From assembly GCA_021307315.1 (NCBI GenBank), contig JAJSPD010000016.1, forward strand, positions 372,001-436,000: a stretch of DNA of 64,000 nt. The letters run 5' to 3'. Numbering within the stretch: the first letter of the stretch is position 1; each line of letters starts with the position of its first letter. The position numbers and the translations under genes were made by a program. Source of the stretch: Bisporella sp. PMI_857 (taxonomy: Eukaryota > Ascomycota > Leotiomycetes > Helotiales > Helotiaceae). Under the pieces are notes generated by a model. It saw nothing but the letters and a program-made list of their open reading frames with translations, was not told where the DNA came from and made no database searches. This document shows, piece after piece, positions 11,803 through 23,725 of the stretch.

Positions 11803-12981
11803 CTAACCAAATACCTTTAAAAACCCCCAAATCCCGAATCCGCTGAGAACCGGTATCGTCAAGTTATCGTCCCATCCAAATACATCAACGACCTCGCTAG
11901 CTGATGCAATAAATCCTGTCCAAAGACTCATGATTCCTAATGCGTAATTTCCTCCAACGCTTCCTTGAGCATGAGTCAACCCGACCAGATTTCGAGCTGG
12001 TTCTGGTAGGCTTAGAGTACCTGTAAACATGAATGGCCATTCGCTGTCCCCAGGAAATGGGCCAGTACGCGGCGCAAGATAACCCCAGAAGTAGGCTGCA
12101 GTGATGATACCGACAGCAAATGCGCCGAGCGAACCGGCAAGTGATTTGCCTCGTCGAATTCGCGGGGTGTATCTTCCATAAGCTCGCCCTACAGTACTGG
12201 CAGCCGTATCGCACCAGCTGAGTAGAAGAACGCCCATGACACCAACATCTTTGGGAAATGACCATAAGACTATCCAGACTCCTAATAGGTAGAATATAAC
12301 ACCATTCCATCCATCATACTCTGTTTCCCTCATGAGCGCGCCAAGCACTCGCACATAAATTCGATTGAGAGCAGGGTAGGTATGACGAAGGTAGTCAGTT
12401 GTTGCAATGGGGATCAACCCCGCCATCAGATAAGGCGTTATGGCATCTGTCTGAAGACCTGAGACATAGAACCACAAAGTGAAGAATCCTATGGATACGT
12501 GCAGCACTTTTCGCGGAACCTCATGTCGATGTATGAAGGACCTCCAGTGTCTGTGTATAGGAATAAGCCCAAGAGGGCTCGGGCTTCGACTGAAATCTCT
12601 CCAGCTCCAGCCAGGGCTGTTGGCGCTCGCCGGGGACAAATGGCCGTTCGAAGTAAGCCCATTTAGCATGGCAGGTATTTCTACAGGCTTCGGAACCAAA
12701 GGGGCAACTACAGCTTTTGCAGGAGTGAGGCCTGTGATTCGCTTTTTGAGTGGACTCCTACTTCTCGACCTAGCCCTCCTTTCCACGCTCGAGTCGCTCC
12801 CCTCGTCTATTTCCTCATCTATAGGTGCTGGAGATGCAGCAGCATCTCGTTTCTTTTTGGCGGATCTTGTAAGGGGGCCGAAGTAGCCATCTTGCAACCT
12901 TTCTCTACTCTCAGACGGCGTTGGTGAAGGAGAGATAACTCGCGGAGTGGCCGGAACGCCGTTCGCGGCGGCGGAAGACAT
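11803..12981 (-). CDS. DGK1: CTP-dependent diacylglycerol kinase
   Basis: Single exon, 392 aa from the ATG at 12981; an in-frame upstream ATG at 13218 is possible but adds an unlikely leader. The first 180 residues are Ser/Arg-rich and probably disordered (RRARSRSRSPLKKR). The rest is a polytopic membrane domain of the CTP-dependent lipid kinase family with the signature SWCDTAASTVGRAYGRYTP and RRGKSLAGSLGAF. Dgk1 phosphorylates diacylglycerol to phosphatidate using CTP at the ER/nuclear envelope and opposes the Pah1 phosphatase. Dolichol kinase is the related alternative, but the DTAAS-GR form and the short length favour Dgk1. It diverges from SPB4. Confidence 0.87.
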   Translation of the reverse strand: MSSAAANGVPATPRVISPSPTPSESRERLQDGYFGPLTRSAKKKRDAAASPAPIDEEIDEGSDSSVERRARSRSRSPLKKRITGLTPAKAVVAPLVPKPVEIPAMLNGLTSNGHLSPASANSPGWSWRDFSRSPSPLGLIPIHRHWRSFIHRHEVPRKVLHVSIGFFTLWFYVSGLQTDAITPYLMAGLIPIATTDYLRHTYPALNRIYVRVLGALMRETEYDGWNGVIFYLLGVWIVLWSFPKDVGVMGVLLLSWCDTAASTVGRAYGRYTPRIRRGKSLAGSLGAFAVGIITAAYFWGYLAPRTGPFPGDSEWPFMFTGTLSLPEPARNLVGLTHAQGSVGGNYALGIMSLWTGFIASASEVVDVFGWDDNLTIPVLSGFGIWGFLKVFG

Positions 12982-13655
12982 TTTGAACAGTGGCAGGCAA
13001 GGCACCGGGATAGTACCGGCGATAACGCGCGTAAAATCAGTAACTCGAAGGAGCCAGTTGGTGGAGTGGAGATGTTTATCTTTCCGTGAAGTGCGAATGT
13101 TGGCTGAAGGCGCTGATGGCGAGGCTACTGATTCCAACGGTAGGATGCACGCAAAGCAGGGCTGCACTGCATTGTTAAAGGATGAAATGGTGACTTGTGG
13201 TGCCCGTTCACGTGGCACATGTGAGCAGAGAAGACTTGTCTTGAAGCTGATGATGAGAGAGGCAAAGATTCCGGCCAGCCAGATGGAAAACCTGACAACA
13301 TTTCATGAACGAGAATCCTTGCAGTATTCGCTTACCACACCCCTGTTCTAGCACATGCTCATTACAATGACATGAATCATAGAGGCCAACAAACAGCAAT
13401 TCTTAATATTTGGTTGATGCTTAAGTAAAATAAAAGTTTGTTACATTGTTGAGAATTAAGGGAAAGAAGTGAAGAAGTCTCTATGTTGCAAGAAAAAGAT
13501 TGTTGAACCCTAAATTTGAGATTGGGGCCGTCACTGTTGGGTTCTTCCCGCCGGTTGTCTTATCGTTATCGATTGCTGAGCTAATTTTTTTTATCTGCAG
13601 AAATACAGCACTTGTCTCGAATTTGAGATGCCCTCAGCTAAGTACACTTTGCGCC
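12982..13655. promoter_or_regulatory. Divergent promoter region DGK1/SPB4
   Basis: 674 bp between the two start codons; both genes must be transcribed from here. A CT-rich tract and several AT-rich patches are seen. No specific operator can be named. Confidence 0.5.
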
Positions 13656-15566
13656 ATGGCTCCCGAAACAGGGCAAAAGAAAGACCCTAGAGCCTGGGAT
13701 GCTCTAACACCTCCTCTGGCAGAATGGATATTAGATGCTATTGCAGCCATGGGCTTCGAGAAAATGACCCCAGTTCAAGCCTCAACTATTCCCCTCTTCA
13801 TAGGCAATAAAGATGTCGTAGTAGAGGTATACGCTTTCTCATCCCCGTTGTACAAGATACTGATCATATCTTAGGCAGTCACGGGCAGTGGGAAAACACT
13901 GGCATTCTTGATCCCAGTGGTGGAAAAGCTTCTGCGACTACAGGAACCACTCAGAAAGCACCATGTCGGCGCAATCATAGTTTCACCAACCCGAGAGCTG
14001 GCCACGCAGATACATTCGGTTCTTAATTCCCTACTAGAATTTCATGCGCCATCTGCGGAGGCTTTGAGACCTTTAGAGGATGGTGAGAAGAGGAAAGTAA
14101 CCTCAATTCCAACCGTTATTCCACAACTTCTCCTTGGAGGAACAACTAGCCCAGCGCAAGACCTCAGCAGATTTCTTGCGAGAAGCCCGAACGTCCTCAT
14201 ATCTACACCCGGTCGCCTTCTCGAATTACTATCTTCTCCACATGTACATTGTCCGCAATCATCTTTTGAAGTTCTCGTGTTAGATGAGGCGGATCGACTA
14301 CTAGACTTGGGATTCAAGGACGATCTACAGAAGATATTAGGGAGATTACCAAAGCAAAGGCGGACAGGACTTTTCAGTGCAAGCGTTAGTGAAGCTGTCG
14401 GAGAAATTGTCAGAGTTGGATTGAGAAACCCGGTAAAGATTGCAGTCAAGGTTAAAAGTGCTTCAGGCTCTGATAAGAGAACTCCTGTGAGTTTGCAGAT
14501 GTCATATCTGCTCACTCCACCGAGCCATAAGTTTCCTGCGCTGCTTTCGCTGCTTTCGCACATGGATCCTGCGCCCCAGAAAACCATTATATATCTCTCA
14601 ACATGTGCAGCTGTCGATTACTTCCAGCACATTATCTCGGTCTTACTACCAAAGCAATTCTCCTTGATACCGCTACATGGAAAACATGCTCCCAACGTAC
14701 GGCAGAAGAACTTCTCCAAATATGTCTCGACAGTATCACCTGCCATTCTTCTTACCACCGATGTAGCAGCCCGAGGCCTAGATATTCCACAGGTTGACTT
14801 AGTAGTGCAAATTGATCCGCCTTCCGATCCAAAAGTCTTCCTCCACCGCTGCGGCAGGGCTGGACGTGCAGGGAGAAAGGGCCTCAGCGTCATATTCATT
14901 CAGCCAGGGCGAGAAGAAGACTACATTCCATTCCTTGAAATCCGCAAAACACCAATTACACCATTAATCAAGCCCACAATCAATATCACCCGTGCAGATG
15001 CAGAACAAACGACGTCTCAAATTCGAATAGAAGTTCTGAAAGATCGAGCACTCTACGATAAAGGCCAACGAGGGTTCGTAAGCTGGTATAAATCCTACTC
15101 CAAACATCAAGCAAGTAGCATATTCCGCATGGACGACCTCGACTGGACTGATCTCGGCAATGCCTGGGGTCTCCTGCGCCTCCCGAAAATGCCAGAACTC
15201 AAGAAATGGGAGGGAGATAAAACTTTGGGCATAAGACTCAATATGGCGGAATACGAATACAAGGATAAAGCGCGGGAGAAGGCAAGGAAGCAAGCGATAG
15301 AAGAGGCGAAGAATGCTGAACCGTATGTACCGAGCGAGGAAGCGCTGAATAAGAGAAAGCAGAGAGAGGCATGGAGCCATAAACATGAGGTACGTGATGC
15401 GAAAGAGGCGAAGAGGGAAAGGAAACGAAGGAAGTGGGAGGCGGAACGAGTGGCGGGAATGAACGAGGAGGAAAAAGAGAAGGAGAGAAAACTACAAGCA
15501 TTGATTGAGCAAGTTAAGAAGAAGAATGCTGAGGAAGAAGAAGAGTTTCAAGGATTTGACGATTAG
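13656..15566 (+). CDS. SPB4: ATP-dependent RNA helicase Spb4
   Basis: Exons 13656-13826 and 13875-15566 (48-nt intron splitting just before motif I) give 620 aa. DEAD-box helicase with all motifs in order: Q motif ([11 protein letters not shown]), I (AVTGSGKT), Ia (PTRELA), Ib (TPGR), II (DEAD in [10 protein letters not shown]), III as SAS rather than SAT, V ([10 protein letters not shown]) and VI ([11 protein letters not shown]). A highly charged Lys/Glu-rich tail follows. Spb4 acts in nucleolar maturation of the 60S ribosomal subunit. The first-exon sequence [16 protein letters not shown] and the C-terminal layout are characteristic of Spb4 rather than other DEAD-box proteins. Confidence 0.93.
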
Positions 15567-16640
15567 ATACATCTATACAATAGCGCGAATAATTTATACA
15601 AATGCTCAAGCCCATTATTGGACTCTCAGACATCGCCTAGTGGGGCATATTTGATCCCAAACAAAAGCATTTTTTTTAGATGACACTCGGAAGTTTAGGG
15701 AAAGACTTTCGTGTATAATCTTATTTACCTGTCTCATCAACTCTATTTCACATCCACCGCTTGGTTTTCTACTGCGAAATCTTTGACATCTCCCGGCTTT
15801 ATTTTCCCTGCGATCAATCACCTTGCGCCTGCCCGTAGAGAGTCCACCAAGCAAGGAAGCTGCTCGAAAACGAGTGGTCACAAGGATCAAATCGCCCACA
15901 TCCAGGAATTCAATATTTTCGAAGCAAGTCGACATTAGCGTTAGTAGTGTTTTCGAGTCAGACAGTTGATGTTACAAACCCAAGATCTATAGTCACACAT
16001 TTGGATACGGATCAAGACTTCTTAATCTAACCTCATCTTGCGGGTGCTTCCCGTCGGCCGAGAGCATGATGCTGTAGTGATAGCTCTACTTGCGCTCGGT
16101 GTTTCGCACCAAAACTGGCTTTGCTCCCCAGTGGTTTTCAGTGAGGTTATAGCACCAGAACTAGTCTCACGGAGAGAAAGGCAGGCCAGGACTTGATTTC
16201 ATTCGATGAGTCTTTAATGGGATCGTGCTATATACAGTCCCTTGGGTCTAATCTATACAACCCTAATCAGGGTCGTATAGAAAGGCGGAGAGGAACTAGG
16301 TCTCATACGATGAAGAAAATGGTGAAGCCATAAGGCGAATCGAATTCGAGTCGGGGGTTGTAAGGAACCAATTCGAGCGAGCCAAGTCGGCAGGGATGAG
16401 TTTGGTATAATTTGGAGACGTATGGCACTCTCAAGACCTAGTAGTTCCTGCTGTCAGCACCATACAAGAATCAAGTCTTAGCTCTTGGCAGCCACAAGAC
16501 ATCATGACAGCGGCAGCGTTATCTGCCAGGAATGGCTTTAGTCTTAAAGCATAGCTAGAACTAAGGGGGCAGATCGCTTCCGCTCTGTTGTGGGCTCATG
16601 GTACTTGTTTAAGTTGTTCCCATTTCACTACCTTCTAGAC
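15567..16640. other. Intergenic region, no gene recognised
   Basis: 3' flank of SPB4 and promoter of the next zinc-cluster gene. Only short frames are present. Confidence 0.5.
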
Positions 16641-19178
16641 ATGGATGGAGCACGGGGTACTCTGTCCTGTGCTTCGTGCCGCCAGCGAAAGTGAGGGATA
16701 TATTTCCGGTGAATACAGCCGTTGACTAATATGTTCGTAACTTTAGATTGAGATGCGATAGAAATGAGCCATGCAGCAACTGTATCGCAAGGAACTGTGA
16801 TTGCGTTTACGCTTCATATCCCCGAGGCCGTAATTCCGCGCGGAGACGAGACACTAGCGATCAGCTCGATGGCCGCATCCGTCGCCTAGAGCATCTAATT
16901 AATACAATCACTACGCAGAGCTTGCAGGGGGGTGGGTATTCATTGGCTCACAGAAGCCAACAACAAGATGAAGATACGGTGGGCCTTTGTGATCAAGGCA
17001 CAAGTGAGCCTTTGGTCCAACAAATGGGCTCTGATGCATCTAATGCTGAAGCTCTTGAGATTAAGCCCGGCCGCATCGTCTCAAACAACAAGCAAACAAC
17101 TTATGTGTCCGGCACGCATTGGGCGGCTATCTGCAATGAAGTAGGGAAGCTTCTTGAACTCCCGGGCAGTTCCCAGCTAACAGGCTATTTAACTTCGATT
17201 TAGGTAGCAGACATTAGAGAGTATCTGAATGGGGTCGACTTGGAGGCTTATGAAGAGAGACTAGATCCTAACCATCGCAGAGGCCATGGTCCTATGCTTC
17301 TCGAAGGACTGCGTACATTGTCGAATATGCAAGATGTTCTTTCTGATATTCCACCTAGGAAAACAGCCGATAGGCTGGTATCTCGGTACTTCAATTCGAC
17401 CGAGCTCTCTATTGGTATGTATTTCTATTTCGCAATGACCAGCTAGAGACTGATCATAACAAAAGTGCTTCTTCATGCACCAAATTTCGGGCAAGAGGTA
17501 GGGACCCTACCTAGTTCCATAACCTAATGACCTGTTAATGCTTGCTTCTAGTATAATCGCTTCTGGCTCAACCCCCGAGAAGCTTCGACTCCTTGGATTA
17601 GCCTACTTTTCGGAGTCCTGGCCATGGGAACCTTCTTGTACATGCAATCGGAAGAGGGGCTTCCAAGCGCAATTACGAACCCTTCGGAACTGATGGAAGT
17701 CTTCCAACGACGCTCTACTGAATGCCTCATTATTTCCAAATATTTCACAGAACCAAGCGATTACACGATGGAGGCGCTCATGATGAACCTTCAAAATGAG
17801 TTCGTCCAGCGCCAGGACGCTCATCTTGGCGTATGGCTCTTAGCAGGTGTTGCTATCAGGCTAGCGATGCGCATGGGATATCACCGAGATCCTGGAAGCT
17901 ACAAGCAATTTTCTGCCTTCAAAGGGGAGATGCGACGCCGCGTCTGGGCTTGTATCAATTCCCTTGACTCTCTGACCTCCTATCAACTTGGCTTACCACC
18001 CATGATACAAGAACTGCAATACGACACACAGCTACCGTTCAACCTGCTTGACGAGGATTTCGGGCCTGACTCTAGTCAGTTGCCACCATCGCGACCCGAG
18101 ACGGAACTTACACCCATTTTATACACGATTACGAAGGCAAAATTTTTGTCAGTCTTCCGGACAATACTCAATCAGGCCTCACTAGGACGGACGGTAGCCT
18201 ACGAGGATGTCATGGCGCTAGATCATCACCTTCGTAACGCACAAGAGGCAATTTCACCACGTTTCCGCATGTCCACCCTAGAGGAATCTGTAACTGTATC
18301 GCCTTACCTATTAATTCGGCGATACAGCCTTGAGCTTAATTTCCAAAAGGCACGATGCATATTACATCTCCATCACATGACAAAGTCCTACCAAGATCCC
18401 AAGTACAACTTCTCCAGGACATCTTGTATCGAAGCGGCCATGGCAATTCTAACGCATCAAGCCAACATTCTAAAAGAGGTGCAGGTCGGTGGCATTCTTT
18501 ACCGAACTAGATGGCTTGCCTCTTCCCTTCAGCAGAACGACTTTCTACTAGCTTCGATGATTATCTGCCTAGAAGTCAGCTATCGCGCTAGTGAGCAGAC
18601 ATCTCCTGCGTCTTATAACGATATAGAAGGTTTTTTGAAGTTTAGCCAACGAGACTTAGTTGAAGCACTTCGGAGCGCTCACCTTTACTTGAATGAACTG
18701 AAGACAAGTTCTACCGAATGTCAACGGGCATACGATATTCTTTCAGTCATGCTGCAAAAGTTTTCCGAGAACCCCGGCTCATGGGAAGGCCAGCGCCTTA
18801 CATCCGCTGGCACTGTCGCCTCTGCGAATAGCGCTGACACCTTTCCACCGCTTGAAGCAGGTGAGCTGTCTAGTTTTTTTTAGTTTTATGCAACGACCAA
18901 CATGAAACTTGGCTAATTTGCCAGCACAACAGGGAATACCACCATGGGTTTTAGCCCCTCTAGCAGCTCAAACTCAAGATCAAAGCTGGGGTGGCCATCT
19001 CAGGAAGCATTCACTTCGACAACACTCGAAGATATTGGGTCCTTCTTAAACAGACCAACCATGGTCGATTGGGTGAGTGTTCAATCATTCCATTATATTT
19101 ATCATTGCTTGAGCTTACCCATGTTCTCCTCACAAATAGGACCTGTGGGAGGCATTCATTCAAAACTCTTCTACTTAG
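16641..19178 (+). CDS. Zn(II)2Cys6 fungal transcription factor
   Basis: Seven exons: 16641-16690, 16747-17140, 17204-17414, 17466-17497, 17552-18860, 18933-19072 and 19140-19178; 724 aa, every junction in phase. The zinc cluster is at the extreme N-terminus: Cys10-x2-Cys13-x6-Cys20-x5-Cys26-x2-Cys29-x6-Cys36, split by the first intron. It is followed by a basic linker (RGRNSARRRDT) and a predicted coiled coil (LDGRIRRLEHLINTI). The middle region is the fungal_trans domain: WLNPREASTPWISLLFGVLAMG, LGVWLLAGVAIRLAMRMGYHRDP and RRRVWACINSLDSL. Exon 4 is only 32 nt. The last exon (DLWEAFIQ) matches the short C-terminal tail of this family. Target genes unknown; the GMC oxidoreductase downstream on the same strand is a candidate. 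Confidence 0.87.
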
Positions 19179-21521
19179 AAAGGTTTTCAGAATATTGGAT
19201 AGTTATAAGTTCTTATGTGAGGCACAGGAACCGAGCCTGGCTTCGGATTTCGGCATAGGGACTGGAAACCGAATTTCACAAAAGACATCTGCTCTCTTCG
19301 GTGGTTAATTCTCATACTATAGTCAATAGCCTTCTTAAACCGAAGTTGCCTGTGATGGGAAGATGCCATATTCAACGCTTGATATCTTAGGAAAATGACG
19401 TCGCTGGCATCAGCGACAAGATTTTCCGTTTAAATCACATCAATATGATGTTCGAAATTCGAGCAGGCGCAGCAAGATTGGCTACATAGCTATTAATCTG
19501 CGGCAGCTACCCCGCTGCTTATTATGATATCTAGGTCCTCTGTCGCCAAATCTCGGCTTGACGCGTTTTTTGAGCTTTTTTCCACCAAAACATAACCACA
19601 AAACCTATGATCTAAGCAGTTATTTCCTAGTTGTATTACTATAATACGTTTTAGTGTCTTTTAAATAAAATAAAATTAAAGTATTGATCTTTATTTTAAT
19701 ATATATTTTTTTTCTAGTTGAACAAAACTTATAAAAGCGTTACTGTAATAGTAAAACAAAACCACTTATCTTTTGTAACACTTTCTTTAATTATATATAA
19801 GCCAACGTAGTCATAATTTTAATTCAAAGTTAGCTTTATATTTAAAAAACTAATTTGCAACAAGTATCGTTTAATTTATTGTAGTTTTCGTAGAGAAATA
19901 AGGGGGCTGTTTAACAATCGAACTGGATTTAATAATTTTTTCTCTATGTTTCCAGCCAAGAAAAAAACGACAAAAACCTAGATATTATAGGGGTCTAACC
20001 GGGTTGCATTACTTACTCATTGACAAGGCTCAGCCACTCCATGGAGCTCCACGGACCTCCGCCATGAACATCACAGGATCTAGAAACAGCTTACCCCATG
20101 ATCGTAGTATACGAATAAACAATTTAAAGATCGTCGCTGATAAGTTGGAAATTATGTTTTGTTAGTTTGCCCATCTTAGGTTAATGCTGATAATAATTAC
20201 CAGATCAATACCAAGCCAGTTCCACACGTTGATTTACCACATCTGAATCGAATTAAGATACATGAGCGGGGGCTTAAGTCCACCGAGTAAGACATCCCTG
20301 ACTTTGCTGGTCATGTCACAATTGTAATTAGGAGTAGATGTTCGTCAAAGGAGAGTCTCGAGCTCAAGTAGATGACTAAGCTGTTACGCCAAAGGAAATG
20401 CAGGCATTGGATGCAAAACAACAACAGCTTGCTCTACACAAAGCGACTGACTTTCTGTTCTGTCAGTAGCTCCAGAGAGCGGCTGGGACGAACAATCAGG
20501 CAAGTAAACTAGTAGCGTGGCGGAAAAGAAACTCGATCTCCGGTGTTTTTTCTTTCTTTCTTTCCTTTCAATTTGCAGGTTTTACAGTTTCTCAAAGCCA
20601 CCGCAACAGCCTTAATCCAGCAAAAGCGACTCCTAGATGTCTTTATCAATAATACTGAAGTATATACACAATGCTGGCTTTGATATCTCTGTGTGCCCAA
20701 CTTATCAGTATAGGCGATCTTGATGTTTTGTAAATAATACAACTGTTATTGGCATTGCCTCTTCCCTCTTACAACACTAGAATGGATCCTCGCCGTGATT
20801 GTTTCAACTATATCGCGAAGCTCTATTTGCTCATGTTGATGGCCATGTTCAACGGCAATGGAAATGCCAGTACGTCCCTTTTGACTCCGCGGCTAGCATG
20901 GCAGATGGGAGCTAAAGGTTAGTCAAATGCGGAGGCGACCTATTACATTCCTCCTGCCAGCCGTCCACCTGCCTATGCTTGCCTTTGCTCTAGTATGCCG
21001 TTACTCTGAATCAACCAGCACTCACCATTATATCCCGAATCTCTACTGAAAGTACTTGCCACGATCTCGTTCGGTAGAAGTTCTACCAAGTAACTCCATG
21101 GGGATGTCCGTGGAGCAGTATCATGGCAAAATCGGTGACGACGTCACTCTACTTTAATAAGATAACCCAGAATCTGACGTAAGTCTCACAAATTTGTCCT
21201 GCAAATCGGAGTCTAATGTGAAGGTTTAGTGCTTAGATTTATGAGAGAGTGTACGTCGGACGACCCGCTGTGAGACCCAGCTGTTCCGGGGAAGTCTGCT
21301 TGGCTTTACCTAGAGGAATACATTGAGCTCAGCTTTGATGGATGTGATTGTAACGTTGTAATATGATGTGGAGATGTCAGGACTGAAAAGAGGAAGATTC
21401 ACAGCGCCCAGAAGGCATGGAGGCATAAAGGACTCCTCGTCCCCCCTCATCTGTCTCAACAAACAGTAAGTTATCACTGTACCAACTGAATCATCTTCCG
21501 CAACCTCCATCGCCATTCATT
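19179..21521. other. Long AT-rich intergenic gap
   Basis: Between the zinc-cluster gene and the GMC oxidoreductase. Contains an inverted-repeat element (19523-19989, listed separately) embedded in very AT-rich DNA, then about 1.5 kb with only short frames. The last few hundred bases are presumably the GMC promoter. Confidence 0.55.
19523..19989. mobile_element. Candidate TA-flanked inverted-repeat element (MITE-like)
   Basis: The left end reads tgatatctaggtcctctgtcg (from 19525) and the reverse complement of the right end reads taatatctaggtttttgtcg (ending 19987), followed on both arms by a tcggct/ttggct-like block. TA dinucleotides at 19523-19524 and 19988-19989 could be the target duplication, as in Tc1/mariner/pogo-type elements. 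The 463-bp interior is very AT-rich and has no open frame, so the element would be non-autonomous. The repeats are imperfect and short, so this stays a candidate. Confidence 0.45.
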
Positions 21522-23725
21522 ATGCAATCCCTTGGTGCTGCAGTACTGTTATTGACACTTGTGAGAGGTATCCTGGCACTCAAGACTCCACAATATGAGT
21601 ATATTGTCATCGGCTCCGGTCCTGGTGGAGGCCCACTGGCGTAAAAAAAACTTTTCGTTCCACTTGGATAGTTGCTAAACTAACATATTAAACAGTGCCA
21701 ACCTGGCTCGTGCTGGCCACTCTGTCTTATTACTCGAGGCTGGGGGTGATAATGGTGAGGCATTGACTGAGCGAATGCCAGCTTTGTATAGTGCCTTTCT
21801 CCTTTATACGAGTTGTTGGCGATACTAACATGTATGATTATAGGGCTACTATTAACGCTGAGGGTTCCGATGCGTCATGGGAGTTCTTCGTCAGCCATTT
21901 CCAGAACGAAACTCAAGCTAAGCGAGATAATAAATTTACTTACCTGCTTTCCAATGGGTCCTACTATGTTGGCATTGATCCGCCAGCTGATGCGGAACCG
22001 TGAGCATCCAATCAAGGAGGTGAAACCCGTGAAGGTATTAACATCTGTATAGGCTAGGTATCTACTACCCTCGAGGCGCTACCGTTGGAGGCTCGTCACA
22101 AGTGAATGCTATGAATTTTGCACTTCCCCCGGATGACGACTGGAAAATTATTGCTAACCTGACCGGCGATGACTCTTGGTTGCCCGAGAAAGTCCGAACG
22201 CATTTCATTGAGCTAGAAAGAAACTTGTACCTTCCAGGGTCGCCTGAGCACGGTTATGGCGGTTATGTTTCGGTGAGTATGTAGAGAGTACGGAATTCGT
22301 CAGTAGGTTAATGCATGAATAGACCAATCTCAACAACATTTCCTATTTCACCGCCCGTCCTGGTCTTGTAGATATCTCCCGTGAGATTACCCGTAGACTC
22401 GAGGGCATTGAAATCGACACTAAAGAACAGCTAGTCGAGCTTTTGGCCCGCGACGTAAATACTGACAGCCCTCAGCGCTACGAAATACCTGGAATCCGTC
22501 AGATTGCTTTTCATATAAACGAGAGGAGAGAGCGTCATGGAGCACGCACTTACATCATTGATACGGTCAAGGCGCGGAGCCATGACGGTACCCAAGCATA
22601 CCCCCTCACTCTCAGCACCAACAGCCTTGCCACTAGGGTCTTATTCCATCAGTACAAGGGCAAAAAGCCACAAGCTTACGGTGTCGAGTATCTGGTGGGA
22701 GAGGCGATGTTCTCTGCTGATAGACGTTATAACAGTTCAGACCCGGGTGAGCTGCGCCATGCTATCGCAACGCGCGAGGTCATAGTTGCTGGAGGAGCAT
22801 TCAACACGCCACAGATCCTGAAACTTAGCGGCGTTGGACCTCGAAATGAGTTGGAAAAGCTTGGAATTCCTATCGTGGCTGATATTCCTGCCGTGGTAAG
22901 CAATATAATCTCTGAAAGGTTCTGAAATATAGTAATTCATGCTAACTCTTATAGGGAAAATACATGCAAGACAACTACGAAAGCGGTATTACTGTCCGCG
23001 CCAACATTCCCTGGGAAAACAATCCTTACACGGGGTGTAGCATAGGTTTAACTCTCGATCCTTCAGCAGACCCCTGCCTCGCTCAATGGATTAACGGTGA
23101 TGGCGGCCCCTATGGTCAGGGTGGCACGCCTCTCTATATCTGGTTCCGCTCGAGCGTCAGCAAAACCGCAGACGCAGACATCTTCTTCTTCGGTGCCCCG
23201 GATGCCGAGTTTCGCGGCCACTATCCAGGGTGGAGCCAGCACCGGGCACCCAATACTACCTTCTTCTGGTCTATGGTCAAGATGCAGGTTGGAAATCAGG
23301 CAGGCACTGTGAATCTCCGCTCTGCCAATCCCCGTGACAGTCCTATAATCGAGTTCAACTACTTTGAGCAGCAGGATGCTCATGACCTGCAAGCTCTGGC
23401 TGAGGGAGCTGAGTTTGCGCTCGATGTTTTCAACTCACTTGGAGAACCATACACCCCATTCGAGGTGGTAGAACCCGCTCGAGGCGTCGAGCTTCAGCAG
23501 AGTATCAAGGACCATGCATTTGGCCACCATGTCACCTCCACATGTCGCATGGGCCCCAAGGATGATCCAGAATATTGTGTGGACTCCAAGTTCAGGGTCA
23601 ACGGCGTGGAAAGACTTCGTGTTGTTGATGCTTCAATCTTCCCGCGAACACCAGGAGCATTCCCTGTCGCACCAACATTCGTGATTAGCCAGATGGCCTT
23701 CCGGAATATTCAGGATGGGTTGTAG
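21522..23725 (+). CDS. Secreted GMC (FAD) oxidoreductase
   Basis: Six exons: 21522-21640, 21696-21785, 21844-21999, 22053-22272, 22323-22895 and 22955-23725; 642 aa. An N-terminal hydrophobic stretch (MQSLGAAVLLLTLVRGILAL) looks like a signal peptide. The FAD-binding GSGPGGG lies at residues 31-37, with ADP-binding LLLEAGG after it. GMC signature 1 is seen as GATVGGSSQVNAM, signature 2 as GAFNTPQILKLSGVG, and the C-terminal active-site region as FGHHVTSTCRMG...VVDASIFPRTPGAFPV. The family oxidises alcohols, sugars or choline and makes H2O2 or passes electrons on. The substrate cannot be read from the sequence. Several NxS/T sites fit secretion. The donor of intron 2 (gtatag at 21786) was chosen because it alone keeps the frame. 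Confidence 0.88.

Noticed and set aside
14042..14587. A 181-codon minus-strand frame
   Set aside because: Antisense shadow of the SPB4 helicase exon, with no domain of its own.
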